In this document: in pieces, positions 1 to 8,654 of the stretch
Layout of the letters: each line of letters begins with the position of its first letter
Numbering within the stretch: position 1 is the first letter of the stretch
Assembly: GCF_004102725.1 (NCBI RefSeq)
Contig: NZ_LHQS01000002.1
Location: 363,984 to 427,983 of the forward strand
Length of the DNA stretch: 64,000 nucleotides
Source of the DNA: Methanoculleus taiwanensis
GTDB taxonomy: Archaea > Halobacteriota > Methanomicrobia > Methanomicrobiales > Methanoculleaceae
Direction of reading: 5' to 3'
Program-made: the position numbers and the translations under genes
Notes under the pieces: model-generated
What the model saw: the letters and a program-made list of their open reading frames with translations, nothing else
Told to the model about the DNA's origin: nothing
Databases searched by the model: none

Positions 1-970
1 CCACCTCATCGAGGTCTTGCGGCAGTGGTGCTGCAGTATCGCTCTTTCGCGCGAGGCGTCGACGGATCTCCCGCACTGCCCGGGTGCCCCGCCCGTTGCC
101 TGCGAGGAACTGGCCGATTCCGAAGACGGCGAGGATGAAGATCGGCACCTCGTAGAGGAGGAAGAAGATGATGTAGAAGAACGGCGGCCCGCCGAGGCGC
201 TCCTGCTGGTGCATTGCCGTCCAGTGCTCGATGGCTTTTAGCCACCCGTCCGCGAGCACCTCGGGGTGAGCGCCGAACGAGGAGTAGAAGGCTGCCATGA
301 TCCCGACTGTAACCAGGGCTCCGAAGAGGAGATCGGTCTTCCACCGCTTCGGCAGTTCGAGGCGCCGGGTGCTGATCAGGTAGATGAGGTAGGATCCGAA
401 GATCGCAAGCACGATCGGCATATTCTCCTTGCTCGACATCCCGAAGCCGACTGCGGCGCCCGCGATGAGAGCGTACTTCGTCTCCCGCCTCTCGAAGTAG
501 TAGAGGAGTGAGACGAGGAGAACCAGTGTAAAGAAGATGATGAAGATGTCGTTTCGAAGAAACCGCGAGAAGTAGACCATCCCCGGAGAGACGGCGATGA
601 AGAGCGCTGCTATGAGCGTCTGCCTCTTATCGAGGTACCCGAGTCTGTAGATCGGGTAGAGGAGCGGGATCAGCGCGAGTCCGAGGAGTGCCGGGACGAC
701 CCTCCCCACGAGATCGGAGTCTCCGAAGACTGAGAACATCCCTGCCGTGACGTAGTAGAGCAGCGGCCCGTGGTACATGGGATCGTACGTATAGATCCCT
801 TCGGTCAGCAGGCGATACGAAAACCATGCGTGAATAGCTTCGTCGTGATGAAAGAGTTTTAAGTCCAGCTGATAGAACCGCAGCCCCAGGGCTACCAGAA
901 AAATCAGGAAAAAAAGTCTCTCGTAGGAGAGCTGTTCACGGATCCTGTCGTAGAATCCAGCGGCCGTCAC
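1..970 (-). CDS. Agl23-like membrane glycosyltransferase (PMT/GT39-like), 3' end cut by the window
   Basis: I read this from the reverse complement, starting at a GTG at 970-968 that follows a GAGGTGA ribosome-binding site overlapping the rpsJ stop. The reading frame is open to the window edge, about 323 codons. The N-terminus has one hydrophobic helix, then an LFHHDEAIHAWF motif and PMYHGPLLYY, then alternating hydrophobic segments and FSRFLRNDIF. This pattern matches the archaeal flippase-activity-associated Agl23 family, which resembles the protein O-mannosyltransferase/GT-C enzymes that use dolichyl-phosphate sugars. The acidic HHDEA pair is the expected catalytic loop after the first helix. 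It follows rpsJ and tuf on the same strand, which probably reflects position only. The family call is fairly certain; the sugar donor and acceptor are unknown. Confidence 0.8.
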   Translation of the reverse strand, partial: MTAAGFYDRIREQLSYERLFFLIFLVALGLRFYQLDLKLFHHDEAIHAWFSYRLLTEGIYTYDPMYHGPLLYYVTAGMFSVFGDSDLVGRVVPALLGLALIPLLYPIYRLGYLDKRQTLIAALFIAVSPGMVYFSRFLRNDIFIIFFTLVLLVSLLYYFERRETKYALIAGAAVGFGMSSKENMPIVLAIFGSYLIYLISTRRLELPKRWKTDLLFGALVTVGIMAAFYSSFGAHPEVLADGWLKAIEHWTAMHQQERLGGPPFFYIIFFLLYEVPIFILAVFGIGQFLAGNGRGTRAVREIRRRLARKSDTAAPLPQDLDEV

Positions 971-982
971 GCCGCTCTCACC

Positions 983-1291
983 TCAGCTTTCCAGAACGAT
1001 CTCAATGCCGATGTCCTTCGGTACCTGAATGCGCATCAGCTGCCGGAGGGCTCGTTCATCTGCATCGATATCGATGAGTCTCTTGTGTACGCGCATCTGC
1101 CAGCGATCCCAGGTGGCGGTTCCTTCGCCGTCGGGGCTCTTGCGGATGGGTACAACCAGTCGCTTCGTTGGGAGCGGTATGGGACCTGCCAGATTGACGC
1201 CTGTGCGTTCTGCAATCTCTTTGATCCGATTGCATACCATCTCAATCTTCTCAAAGTCCGTTCCGGAAAGACGTATTCTGGCTTTTTGCAT
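983..1291 (-). CDS. rpsJ: 30S ribosomal protein S10 (uS10)
   Basis: This is a 102-residue archaeal S10, starting [15 protein letters not shown] and ending GIEIVLES. It is a small-subunit head protein. The family core [19 protein letters not shown] and [16 protein letters not shown] is intact. I chose the ATG at 1291 rather than the in-frame TTG at 1303, because a GGTGG ribosome-binding site sits just upstream of 1291 and the length then equals that of other archaeal S10 proteins. It lies 30 bases downstream of tuf, the usual archaeal pairing, so it is very likely cotranscribed with it. Confidence 0.97.
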   Translation of the reverse strand: MQKARIRLSGTDFEKIEMVCNRIKEIAERTGVNLAGPIPLPTKRLVVPIRKSPDGEGTATWDRWQMRVHKRLIDIDADERALRQLMRIQVPKDIGIEIVLES

Positions 1292-1321
1292 GATGTCCAC
1301 CAAAAATATTGGGAGATTAAG

Positions 1322-2599
1322 TTATCTCATCTGCTTGGGGGTGATATCCATGCACATGCCGGCAGCGATCGTGGAGCCCATATCACGGACTGCAAAGCGT
1401 CCGAGCTGGGGGATCTCCTTGACCTTCTCGATGACCATGGGCCGGGTGGGCTTGATCTTGACGATTGCGGCATCGCCTGTCTTGAGGAATGTGGGGTTCT
1501 CTTCTTTGACCTGACCGGTGCGGGGGTCGAGCTTCTTGACGAGCTCGACGAAGGTGCAGGCAATCTGCGAGGTGTGGCAGTGGAAGACCGGGGTGTAACC
1601 GACGGTCAGTGCGCTCGGGTGGTGGAGCACCACAATCTGTGCGGTGAACTCGTCTGCCACGGTCGGGGGCGCGTCGGCGGGACCGCAGACGTCGCCACGG
1701 CGGATGTCGCCCTTGCCGATACCACGGACGTTGAAACCGACGTTGTCGCCGGGGAGTGCCTCTGCCTGCTCTTCGTGGTGCATCTCGATGGTCTTGACCT
1801 CACCCTCCTTGTTGGCGGGCATGAAGTTGACCTTCATTCCTTTCTTCATGATTCCGGTCTCGATACGGCCGACGGGCACGGTTCCGATACCGGAGATGGA
1901 GTAGACGTCCTGGATGGGGAGACGGAAGGGAAGGTTCGTGGGCTTCTCGGGCTCCGTGAGCAGGTTGAGTGCGTCAAGAACCGTGGGGCCGGTGTACCAG
2001 GGGGTGTTCTCGCTCTTCTTGGAGATGTTGTCGCCCTGGAAAGAGCTCATCGGGATGAAGGGGACGGTTGCCGGGTTGTATCCGACCATCTTGATGAGCT
2101 GCGAGAGCTGCTCCTTGACTTCGTTGTAGCGCTTCTGGTCGTACTTGGCGGCGTCCATCTTGTTGATGCCGATGATCAGCTGGGTGATGCCGAGCGTACG
2201 TGCAAGGAAGACGTGCTCCTTGGTCTGCTCCATCACGCCGTCGGGTGCGGCGACAACGAGCAGTGCGGCGTCTGCCTGGGATGCACCGGTGATCATGTTC
2301 TTGACGAAGTCGCGGTGTCCGGGGCAGTCTACAATGGTGAAGTAGAACTTGTCGGTGTCGAACCTCTTGTGGGCGATGTCGATGGTGATACCACGCTCAC
2401 GCTCTTCCTTGAGGTTGTCCATAACCCACGCGAATTCAAAAGAGCCCTTACCTTTGGATTCAGCCTCTTTCCTGTAGTTCTCGATGATATGGGGCGGTAC
2501 CGCTCCCGTCTCGAACAGCAGCCGACCCACAGTCGTCGACTTGCCATGGTCAATGTGGCCAATAACTGCTAAGTTAATGTGCGGCTTCTCAGTTGCCAT
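1322..2599 (-). CDS. tuf: Translation elongation factor EF-1 alpha (EF-Tu homologue)
   Basis: This 425-residue GTPase delivers aminoacyl-tRNA to the ribosome. The G1 P-loop GHIDHGKST is at about residues 14-22, the G3 motif DCPGH at about 91-95 and the G4 motif NKMD at about 146-149. Domains 2 and 3 follow and end with an archaeal-type tail. Length and motifs fit archaeal EF-1A exactly. It is the first gene of the tuf-rpsJ unit, preceded by a GGAGG ribosome-binding site and a TATA box about 80 bases upstream. A 495-codon open frame lies antisense to it and is only a shadow of its strong codon bias. Confidence 0.98.
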   Translation of the reverse strand: MATEKPHINLAVIGHIDHGKSTTVGRLLFETGAVPPHIIENYRKEAESKGKGSFEFAWVMDNLKEERERGITIDIAHKRFDTDKFYFTIVDCPGHRDFVKNMITGASQADAALLVVAAPDGVMEQTKEHVFLARTLGITQLIIGINKMDAAKYDQKRYNEVKEQLSQLIKMVGYNPATVPFIPMSSFQGDNISKKSENTPWYTGPTVLDALNLLTEPEKPTNLPFRLPIQDVYSISGIGTVPVGRIETGIMKKGMKVNFMPANKEGEVKTIEMHHEEQAEALPGDNVGFNVRGIGKGDIRRGDVCGPADAPPTVADEFTAQIVVLHHPSALTVGYTPVFHCHTSQIACTFVELVKKLDPRTGQVKEENPTFLKTGDAAIVKIKPTRPMVIEKVKEIPQLGRFAVRDMGSTIAAGMCMDITPKQMR

Positions 2600-2676
2600 A
2601 ATTTATCCTCCACTCAAGATAGGTCTGTCAGCTCGAACAGCCTGCTTAATCGAGTATCTTATACGTAGGATGTTCT

Positions 2677-2687
2677 GGATATAAAGC
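2677..2687 (-). promoter_or_regulatory. TATA-box promoter of tuf-rpsJ
   Basis: On the minus strand the sequence reads CTTTATATCC, a close match to the archaeal TATA box, about 80 bases before the tuf ATG. A transcript starting about 25 bases downstream would have a leader of roughly 55 nt containing the GGAGG site. A weaker TATA-like run lies nearer, at about 2655-2666. This is assigned by sequence only. Confidence 0.5.
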
Positions 2688-2758
2688 GTTTCTATGGATC
2701 TGTTGAAGGTGCAATCTGGAAAAACCCGGGATAATCGACAGAATCTTATTCTCTGGAA

Positions 2759-3079
2759 ATGTACGTTCTTCGTACCATGAAGACTCTTGACTTTCACCGG
2801 GATGAGAAAGGGAGTCGCACTACCGTCATGTGCGCAGACGGTGAGGTGTCGGTCTACTCCCACTGCGGTTACTGCCGCCACTGCAAAGGTGTGCGGGTGG
2901 GTGGCCGGACGGTTCCGATGCCGCAGCAGCAGGCCGTGGGCGGTGTTCGGCAGGGGATGAGCCCTGATGAGAACCTCCTGAATGCAGCGGTCATGTTCAA
3001 CACCATTGTCCGGGACGGATCGGCGATCGAGTGCGGCGACGATGAGAACACGGGGTTCACGTCGCTGTACCGCTACTGA
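2759..3079 (+). CDS. Small Cys-rich conserved-looking protein, function unknown
   Basis: The frame encodes 106 residues, or 100 if the second ATG at 2777 is used (MKTLDFHRDEKGS). It contains CGYCRHC, a Cys-x2-Cys-x2-Cys cluster, with one Cys about 15 residues before it, which suggests a metal site. No signal peptide or membrane segment is visible. Codon use matches the neighbours. A longer frame on the opposite strand (2603-3244) has no recognisable content. Its 3' end overlaps the convergent sulfite-reductase-like gene by 23 bases. I do not recognise a family. The start is uncertain; an AT-rich run about 30 bases before 2777 would fit a leaderless message from the second ATG. Confidence 0.6.
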   Translation: MYVLRTMKTLDFHRDEKGSRTTVMCADGEVSVYSHCGYCRHCKGVRVGGRTVPMPQQQAVGGVRQGMSPDENLLNAAVMFNTIVRDGSAIECGDDENTGFTSLYRY

Positions 3080-3929
3080 ACTCTTTTCGAATCTCTTCCC
3101 TGAACGTATCGAATCCGATCTCGTCGAGTTGATCGCCGAGCAGCCGGTTGCTCCACGCGGTGCGGTACACCCAGTAGATGATCCGATCGACGACGTCGAT
3201 GACCTGCTCTTCGGTTTCGACCTCGACAAGCTCCCGACCCACATGCGGGTCTGCCCCGCGCCGCCCGCCTACGGTGATCTGGTAGTGGGCAAACTCCGAC
3301 TTTAAGAGGTCGTACGGGCATGAATGGATGCAGATGCCGCACTGGACGCATTTTTGCTCGTCGAGAACGGAGATGCCGTTCTTGAGGGCGATAGCGCACT
3401 CCCGGCAGTACTCCACGCACGTTCCGCACCCCGTACAGAGCCCGGGCGTTCGAAGTGGCCTGATTCTTCCGATTATTCCGATCTCGTTTAAGAGCGGGCT
3501 GTTGCACATGTAAGTGCATCCGGAGACGGATATTCTGATCTTGGTCGGCACCCGTTTGCCGAAGACCCGCTCGTCGATCTTCTTGGCAAGATTGATCGTC
3601 TCGATATTGGCGTATTTGCACCGTTCCGTCCCGGGACAGGCCATGATATTGACGACCTCGTCGCGTTCGGCACCGATGGGTGTCCCGTTCTCTTTGAGCG
3701 CGATAGCGGCGTCCTCCAGCCGGTCCGGATCGAGGTGAGGGATCTCGACCGTCTGGCGCATCGTGAGGTGAACCGTGCCGTCGGCGAACTCCTCGGCGAT
3801 GCGGGATATGCCCCGGAGCTGTTCCGCCGAGAGGACGCCGGCAGGTATGCGAAGCCGGATGGTGGCGAAATCTGCGTTTCGCTCGGTGATGACCCCTCCC
3901 TTGGCATGGAGGCCAAACTCGTGCATCAT
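3057..3929 (-). CDS. Small siroheme sulfite/nitrite reductase-like protein with two 4Fe-4S clusters
   Basis: Counting from MMHEFG, the protein has about 290 residues. The N-terminal half is a ferredoxin-like half-domain. The coupled siroheme/4Fe-4S ligands follow, with Cys-x5-Cys at about 98 and 104 and Cys-x3-Cys at about 138 and 142. Next comes a 2[4Fe-4S] ferredoxin insert with CTGCGTCVEYC and CVQCGICIHSCP. This order matches the short dissimilatory-sulfite-reductase-like proteins common in methanogens. Their substrate is not settled; sulfite reduction is one proposal. I rejected the upstream start at 4001, which only adds a non-conserved tail running into cobS. It lies 37 bases downstream of cobS on the same strand, so it may be cotranscribed with cobalamin genes. 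Confidence 0.85.
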   Translation of the reverse strand: MMHEFGLHAKGGVITERNADFATIRLRIPAGVLSAEQLRGISRIAEEFADGTVHLTMRQTVEIPHLDPDRLEDAAIALKENGTPIGAERDEVVNIMACPGTERCKYANIETINLAKKIDERVFGKRVPTKIRISVSGCTYMCNSPLLNEIGIIGRIRPLRTPGLCTGCGTCVEYCRECAIALKNGISVLDEQKCVQCGICIHSCPYDLLKSEFAHYQITVGGRRGADPHVGRELVEVETEEQVIDVVDRIIYWVYRTAWSNRLLGDQLDEIGFDTFREEIRKEFSSGTAT

Positions 3930-3966
3930 GGTACCAGTATTCTGATACCCGGATAGAAAAAGATGC

Positions 3967-4683
3967 TTACAGGAGTGCCAGCACCAGGATGACTGCGGCA
4001 CGAGTGATCTCGTGAGCGGCCCCGACGACGTCGCCGTTCACCCCGCCGAAGATGTTTTGGGAGAGGGCGAGCATTCCCACGACCACCGCCCCGGTGACTG
4101 CGACCGCCATGCCCGGAACAGCCGGGGGAACGGGGAGCAGCAGCAGCGGAAGGGCGAGCGCCGCCGCGTAGATGAGGAACGACGGCCTCGCGAATCCGTG
4201 GAGGTAACTGTGGATCCCCTCGCGGAAGGGCCTGCCGAGCACCGTCAGCCATGCCATTGCAAGTTTTGCAGAGACTTCCGCGATCAGGATGGTCGCCCAG
4301 ACCGGCGCTGCCGTCTGCAGGCCGGCGAATGCGACGAGCGTGACCACGAGTCCGGCTGCTACAGCTCCGGCTCCCGTATTCCGGTCGGTCATAGCCAAAA
4401 TCCTCTTCTCCCGGTTCCCGTGAGCCATCAGGCCGTCGCCGAAGTCGAGCAGGCCGTCAAAGTGGTTTGCTCCCGAGAGGATCAGGACGGCGGCGAGTCC
4501 GACCGCCGCTGCCAGAACCGGGGATTCTATCCCGAAGGCGAGCAGGGCGGCTATACCGCCGATGATGTATCCTGCGATCGGATAGAGGTACGACCGGCGG
4601 GCGAACGCTTCGAAGTCGGCGGCACGCCCGAGCGGGAGCGTCGTGCAGAACTGCAGGAGGGCGCGGATCGATCTCACATGCAT
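3967..4683 (-). CDS. cobS: Adenosylcobinamide-GDP ribazoletransferase (cobalamin synthase)
   Basis: This 238-residue polytopic membrane protein joins AdoCbi-GDP to alpha-ribazole or alpha-ribazole phosphate, the last assembly step of cobalamin. The N-terminus MHVRSIRALLQFCTTLPLG and the motif GANHFDGLLDFGDGLMAHG with its acidic metal-binding residues are typical of CobS. At least six hydrophobic segments follow. Its start overlaps the 3' end of cobZ by 10 bases, so the two are translationally coupled. It supports the corrinoid needed for methyl transfer in methanogenesis. Confidence 0.95.
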   Translation of the reverse strand: MHVRSIRALLQFCTTLPLGRAADFEAFARRSYLYPIAGYIIGGIAALLAFGIESPVLAAAVGLAAVLILSGANHFDGLLDFGDGLMAHGNREKRILAMTDRNTGAGAVAAGLVVTLVAFAGLQTAAPVWATILIAEVSAKLAMAWLTVLGRPFREGIHSYLHGFARPSFLIYAAALALPLLLLPVPPAVPGMAVAVTGAVVVGMLALSQNIFGGVNGDVVGAAHEITRAAVILVLALL

Positions 4684-5108
4684 TCACTGTAGAGGCGCGA
4701 GGTGCACCCGGCGATGAGTCCGGCGACGGCATCGTCGAGGAAGGGGCCGAGCGTCGCCAGGATACCGGGTTTTTTCTGGTCGTAGCGGGTGAACTCGAAC
4801 CGTGCGTACGTCCCGCCGATCACCTCGGCGATCGCCATCCCGATGATCTCGTCCGAGAGCAGAAAGACCGGGTCGTCGGCGATCTCGGAGTTCTGCCGTT
4901 TCCAGTAGAGTTCATCCTCAAGCAGGATAGCGCCGAGAAGCAGCGAGGAGACGTTCGGATCTTCAAGCGCTTTTCCGATCTTCTCGTGCAGCCGGACGGC
5001 GGCCGCTTCGGCGTCGAGGCCGTGCGGTACGTAGAGTTCCATCGCGGAGGCGACGATAACGCTGCGTTCGATGCCCTTTTCCTGCAGTCTCTGCTCGATA
5101 TCGAACAT
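4674..5108 (-). CDS. cobZ: Alpha-ribazole phosphatase, CobZ type (PgpA-like family)
   Basis: The protein has about 144 residues from MFDIEQRLQEKG. It belongs to the PgpA-like fold that in archaea acts as CobZ and removes the phosphate of alpha-ribazole phosphate or adenosylcobalamin phosphate. The motif DEIIGMAIAEVIGG and the C-terminal PGILATLGPFLDDAVAG are typical. The frame is open up to an ATG at 5219, but those 37 extra residues look non-conserved and would put the start 14 bases from cobT, leaving no room for divergent promoters. I therefore prefer 5108. It sits between cobS (same strand, overlapping) and cobT (divergent), which supports the assignment. Confidence 0.85.
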   Translation of the reverse strand: MFDIEQRLQEKGIERSVIVASAMELYVPHGLDAEAAAVRLHEKIGKALEDPNVSSLLLGAILLEDELYWKRQNSEIADDPVFLLSDEIIGMAIAEVIGGTYARFEFTRYDQKKPGILATLGPFLDDAVAGLIAGCTSRLYSECM

Positions 5109-5233
5109 ATAGACCAGTATTGACGAGCAGGCTATTTGCTCGTTTGCATTCGGCAGTGCAGCCTCTTCCGGAGCGGCGCCCCAGGAATGGCAACCCTCAT
5201 CTGTCGCGAGCAGGTACATTGTTACTGATATTC

Positions 5234-6244
5234 ATGCCGTTCCTCTCGGAGTCCCCTGACATTACTGCAGAAAACCCGCTGATGGCGCTCGTTCTCGGCA
5301 ATACGATGCTCTCCACGGTTCCCGGAATTTCGGGTGCCGGCCAGACCCCTGAAAAGACTCTGCTGACGCCGAATCTCGATTCGGAGCTGGTGATGACGGG
5401 CTCGATCGCCAGTATGTCCTTCAAGCCGAACACGCCCACGGGCTGCCCGACGCCGGCCTCCATCACCCGTTCCATGATGCAGCTGACGGGCCTTCTCCCG
5501 CTCTTCATCAATGCAGGGCTCCGGCATCAGCCCGGCGTGCCCTGCCTCGATATGTACGGAAGCCCTGGTGGCGATCCCCGGTTCGGGGATGCGGTTCCTG
5601 ACGCGTGTGGGCTCTTCCGGCGGGGTGAGATGGCCGGGAGGTTCCTCTCGCGCTGCAGCGACCTTCTGGTGCTCGGGGAGTGTGTTCCAGGGGGCACCAC
5701 GACCGCTCTCTGCGTCCTCAAAGCGCTCGGGTACGACGCCCGGGTCAGCAGCAGTTACGTGGAGAATCCGGTGACGCTCAAAGATGAGGTCTGCCGCGAG
5801 GTGCTCGGCCGGGTCAGGAATGCCGGGACGAGCGACCCGCTCGAGATACTCAGGCTTGCGGGCGATCCTATGATGCCGGTCGCGGCCGGGATCGCGAGCA
5901 CGTACAGCGGCCGTCTCCTCCTTGCGGGAGGGACGCAGATGCTCGCCGTCGCCGCCGTCCTCAAAGCGCTCGGGAGGAATCCTCCGCCTCTGGCGACGAC
6001 CGTCTACGTCAGGGACGACTCGTCGGCAAGTTTCCCGCGCACCGTCGAGGAGGTCGGCGCCGTTGCCTACTACGTCGATCCGAACTTCGCTAACCTCGGG
6101 CACGTCGGGCTTGCCCGTTACTGCATTGGTGAGGTCAAGGAGGGGATGGGTGCCGGAGGCGCGATGGTGCTCGCCTCCCTGATGGGATTTGCTCCTGAAG
6201 AGATCTCGAAGGCGATCTTCGATTTCGTGCGGGAATACAGCTGA
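5234..6244 (+). CDS. cobT: Nicotinate-nucleotide--dimethylbenzimidazole phosphoribosyltransferase-type protein, archaeal CobT
   Basis: The protein has 336 residues from MPFLSESPDITAENPLMAL. It activates the lower-ligand base of the corrinoid with nicotinate mononucleotide to form alpha-ribotide. The archaeal signature VPGISGAGQTPEKTLLTPN lies near the N-terminus. Glycine-rich loops such as VPGGTTTALC and LLAGGTQMLAVAAVL follow. The ATG at 5234 fits the family start; the upstream frame from 5120 is only the read-through of the divergent promoter region. It pairs with cobZ-cobS on the other strand. The base attached in this organism cannot be told from the sequence. Confidence 0.92.
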   Translation: MPFLSESPDITAENPLMALVLGNTMLSTVPGISGAGQTPEKTLLTPNLDSELVMTGSIASMSFKPNTPTGCPTPASITRSMMQLTGLLPLFINAGLRHQPGVPCLDMYGSPGGDPRFGDAVPDACGLFRRGEMAGRFLSRCSDLLVLGECVPGGTTTALCVLKALGYDARVSSSYVENPVTLKDEVCREVLGRVRNAGTSDPLEILRLAGDPMMPVAAGIASTYSGRLLLAGGTQMLAVAAVLKALGRNPPPLATTVYVRDDSSASFPRTVEEVGAVAYYVDPNFANLGHVGLARYCIGEVKEGMGAGGAMVLASLMGFAPEEISKAIFDFVREYS

Positions 6245-6286
6245 CAAAGGACTATGTATCCAAAACTCGTAATACTGTGATCAACA

Positions 6287-6841
6287 ATGCTTCCCATCTA
6301 TGTGGTCAATAACTACGGGCAGTTCAATCATCTGATCCTTCGCTCGCTCCGCGATATGGATATTGAGGCCACGATGATCTCCAACGAAACGCCGGCCTTT
6401 GAAGTGGCGGAAGGCTGCAGGGGCATCATCCTCGGCGGCGGCCCCACCCTTGCACGTGCCGGTATCGCGGCCGAGTACCTCAAGCTCGGCCTTCCGGTTC
6501 TCGGGATCTGTCTCGGGCTGCATGTAATGGCTACGTCCCGGGGCGGGACGGTGACGAAAGGGATGAGCGGCGGATACGGGGCGGTGGACGTCGATATTAT
6601 CGAGAAGAACGATCTCCTCGACGGCTACCCTGGCCGCATCCGTGTCTGGGCATCGCACGCCGACGAGGTCTCCGCCATGCCGGAAGGCTTTACGCTCCTC
6701 GCCCGGTCCGATATCTGCGGCGTCGAGGCGATGGCCGATATCGATAACCATCTCTACGGACTCCAGTGGCATCCTGAAGTGAGCCATACCGAGAACGGTC
6801 GGCTCGTCTTCGAGAACTTCGACAGGATATGCCGGGAGTAG
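6287..6841 (+). CDS. guaAA: GMP synthase glutamine amidotransferase subunit
   Basis: This 184-residue class I glutamine amidotransferase supplies ammonia to the separate archaeal GMP synthase ATP-pyrophosphatase subunit, which converts XMP to GMP. The nucleophile is Cys75 in GICLGLH and the His-Glu pair is in WHPEVSHTENG at about 162 and 164. Length and motifs match archaeal GuaAA, which is a stand-alone subunit. The partner GuaAB is not in the window. The 3' end overlaps the YkgJ gene by 13 bases. Confidence 0.95.
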   Translation: MLPIYVVNNYGQFNHLILRSLRDMDIEATMISNETPAFEVAEGCRGIILGGGPTLARAGIAAEYLKLGLPVLGICLGLHVMATSRGGTVTKGMSGGYGAVDVDIIEKNDLLDGYPGRIRVWASHADEVSAMPEGFTLLARSDICGVEAMADIDNHLYGLQWHPEVSHTENGRLVFENFDRICRE

Positions 6842-7371
6842 GGGAGCTTGCCGAAACCCTCGGGGGTATCGGCTTTGCCTGCATCGGCTGCAGCGAGTGC
6901 TGCCGTGCAGTGAGCGAAGACTCGAACCTCGTCGCCGTCAGCCCGCGGGAGGTCAGGACGATCATGGCGGCAACCGGCATGACCTTCGATGAGATCGCAG
7001 AGCCCTATCCGGAATTCATCGAGGATCCCGATGGAAAATGCTATACTTTTGCCTGGTGTATCAGGCGGAGGGGCGACGCCTGTATCTTCCTTGCAGGCGG
7101 GCGGTGCACGATCTACTCGTATCGCCCCTGGATCTGCCGGACCTACCCGTTCATGCTCGACGACGAGGATCTTCTGGTCTCTCCGTGCCCCGGTCTCGGG
7201 GCGCCTCTGTCCGGTAGAGATGCGGAGGAGATGGCATCGGTGCTGCTTGAGCGGCGGAGCGCCGAGAGGCTCGAAGAGGGGCATATACGAGAACACTATG
7301 CGGATGCGACGCTGCCGCGCGGGAAGAGGGTCGTCATAGATAGTGAGGGAATAAAGGTGCTTGATGTCTGA
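6829..7371 (+). CDS. YkgJ-family cysteine cluster protein
   Basis: This 180-residue protein carries CIGCSECC (Cys18, 21, 24, 25) followed by GGRCTIYSYRPWICRTYPF, the two halves of the YkgJ zinc/iron-chelating motif. Family members bind a metal or Fe-S cluster, and their biochemical role is mostly unknown. It overlaps guaAA upstream and the TraB-family gene downstream, so the three are probably cotranscribed. The family assignment is firm and the function is open. Confidence 0.9.
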   Translation: MPGVGELAETLGGIGFACIGCSECCRAVSEDSNLVAVSPREVRTIMAATGMTFDEIAEPYPEFIEDPDGKCYTFAWCIRRRGDACIFLAGGRCTIYSYRPWICRTYPFMLDDEDLLVSPCPGLGAPLSGRDAEEMASVLLERRSAERLEEGHIREHYADATLPRGKRVVIDSEGIKVLDV

Positions 7372-8560
7372 GATCAGGATAGTCGGAACTGCACACGTCT
7401 CGGCGAAGAGCGTGCAGGAGGTCAGGGATGCGATCGAAGAGTTCGAGCCCGATATTGTGGGGGTGGAGCTCGACCCCGGACGGTACGCCGCCCTGAAAGA
7501 GGATGCTCCGGAGCCCTCGATCTCCGATATCCTGAAAGGCGGGAACTTCGCCCGGGTGCTCGTCCAGTGGCTGCTCGCCTATATTCAGCAGCGGATCGGT
7601 GCCGATACGGGGATCCGGCCGGGTGCCGAGATGCTCGCCGCTATCGAGGAGGCTGAGGCGCACCAGAAACACGTGGCGCTCATCGACCGCGACATCCGGA
7701 TCACTCTGATGCGGTTCTGGGGCAAAATGACCCTGTGGGAGAAGATCAAGATGTTCTTCGTCCTCATCGCCTCGGTCATCGGCATCGGCGGCAAGGAGAT
7801 CGACGTCGACGAACTGACGAAACAGGATGTGGTGAGTGCAGCGCTCGAGGAGTTCCGTGAGTTCTCTCCGAACGGGGCTGCGGCGCTGATCGATGAGCGC
7901 GATGCTTACCTCGCACACCAGCTCATCTCGCTCGGGAGCCGGTACGAGCGCGTCCTTGCGGTCGTCGGTGCCGGCCACGTACACGGTGTCGAGCGGTACC
8001 TGAGGGAGCCCGGAACGCTCCCGCCGATGAGCGGTCTGACCGCCGAGGTCAGATCGGTTCCCTTCGCAAAGATCTTCGGCATCTTCGTCACGGTGCTCTT
8101 TCTTGCCCTGCTCGCGGCCATCGCCTTCTCGGGAGTCGGGCTCGACGTGCTGCTGACCGCGCTCCTCTACTGGGTCTTGATAAACGGGGTGCTCGCTGCC
8201 GGGTTCACGCTGGTCGCGGGAGGTCATCCTCTCTCGGCACTGACGGCGTTTGGCGTCTCCTGGATCACCTCCCTAAATCCGCTCCTCGCCGCGGGCTGGT
8301 TTGCGGCCCTCGTGGAGGCGAAGATCAGAAAGCCGACCGCAGGCGAACTGCGGAGGATCATCGAGGCCGAGAGCCTCTCGGAGATGCGCAAAATTCCGCT
8401 CTTCCGGGTGGTGCTCGTTGCAGCACTCGCCAATCTCGGCAGCACCCTCGGAACCTTCGCCTACTTCATCTTCATCTTCCCCTTCCTCGGGATCGATCCG
8501 AAGGTCGTTATCCTTCAGGGCTTCAATAATATCGTGCAGCTGATCGGTGGGCTCTTCTGA
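7364..8560 (+). CDS. TraB/PrgY-family membrane protein
   Basis: The protein has 398 residues. The N-terminal TraB domain begins EIRIVGTAHVSAKSVQEV and includes VGVELDPGRYAAL and the GAGHVHGV segment, the conserved Glu and His motifs of the Tiki/TraB fold. From about residue 230 there are four to five hydrophobic segments. Some members inhibit pheromone signalling in bacteria or are metalloproteases (Tiki). The archaeal role is unknown. I chose the second of two adjacent ATGs; the first is at 7361 and overlaps the YkgJ stop region. Confidence 0.88.
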   Translation: MSEIRIVGTAHVSAKSVQEVRDAIEEFEPDIVGVELDPGRYAALKEDAPEPSISDILKGGNFARVLVQWLLAYIQQRIGADTGIRPGAEMLAAIEEAEAHQKHVALIDRDIRITLMRFWGKMTLWEKIKMFFVLIASVIGIGGKEIDVDELTKQDVVSAALEEFREFSPNGAAALIDERDAYLAHQLISLGSRYERVLAVVGAGHVHGVERYLREPGTLPPMSGLTAEVRSVPFAKIFGIFVTVLFLALLAAIAFSGVGLDVLLTALLYWVLINGVLAAGFTLVAGGHPLSALTAFGVSWITSLNPLLAAGWFAALVEAKIRKPTAGELRRIIEAESLSEMRKIPLFRVVLVAALANLGSTLGTFAYFIFIFPFLGIDPKVVILQGFNNIVQLIGGLF

Positions 8561-8654
8561 CGCCCTCTCTTCTTCCGGGGATTCAAGGCTTATTTTCCAA
8601 GGTTTTTTACCTGATGAATGCCCATCTCCAACCATGAGTCCGATAGGTGGAACC

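Noticed and set aside
1085-2572. 495-codon frame on the plus strand opposite tuf
   Set aside because: It is exactly antisense to EF-1A; its length comes from strong GC3 bias, and it has no domain or ribosome-binding site.
2603-3244. 213-codon minus-strand frame over the small Cys protein
   Set aside because: It overlaps both the small gene and the sulfite-reductase-like gene, has no recognisable motif and covers the tuf promoter.
3067-3621. Minus-strand frame of 182 codons inside the sulfite-reductase-like gene
   Set aside because: It is a second frame of the same strand; the ferredoxin and siroheme cysteines are only in the main frame.
5222-6247. 341-codon frame antisense to cobT
   Set aside because: It is rich in Arg, Glu and Pro as shadow frames are; cobT is clear on the other strand.
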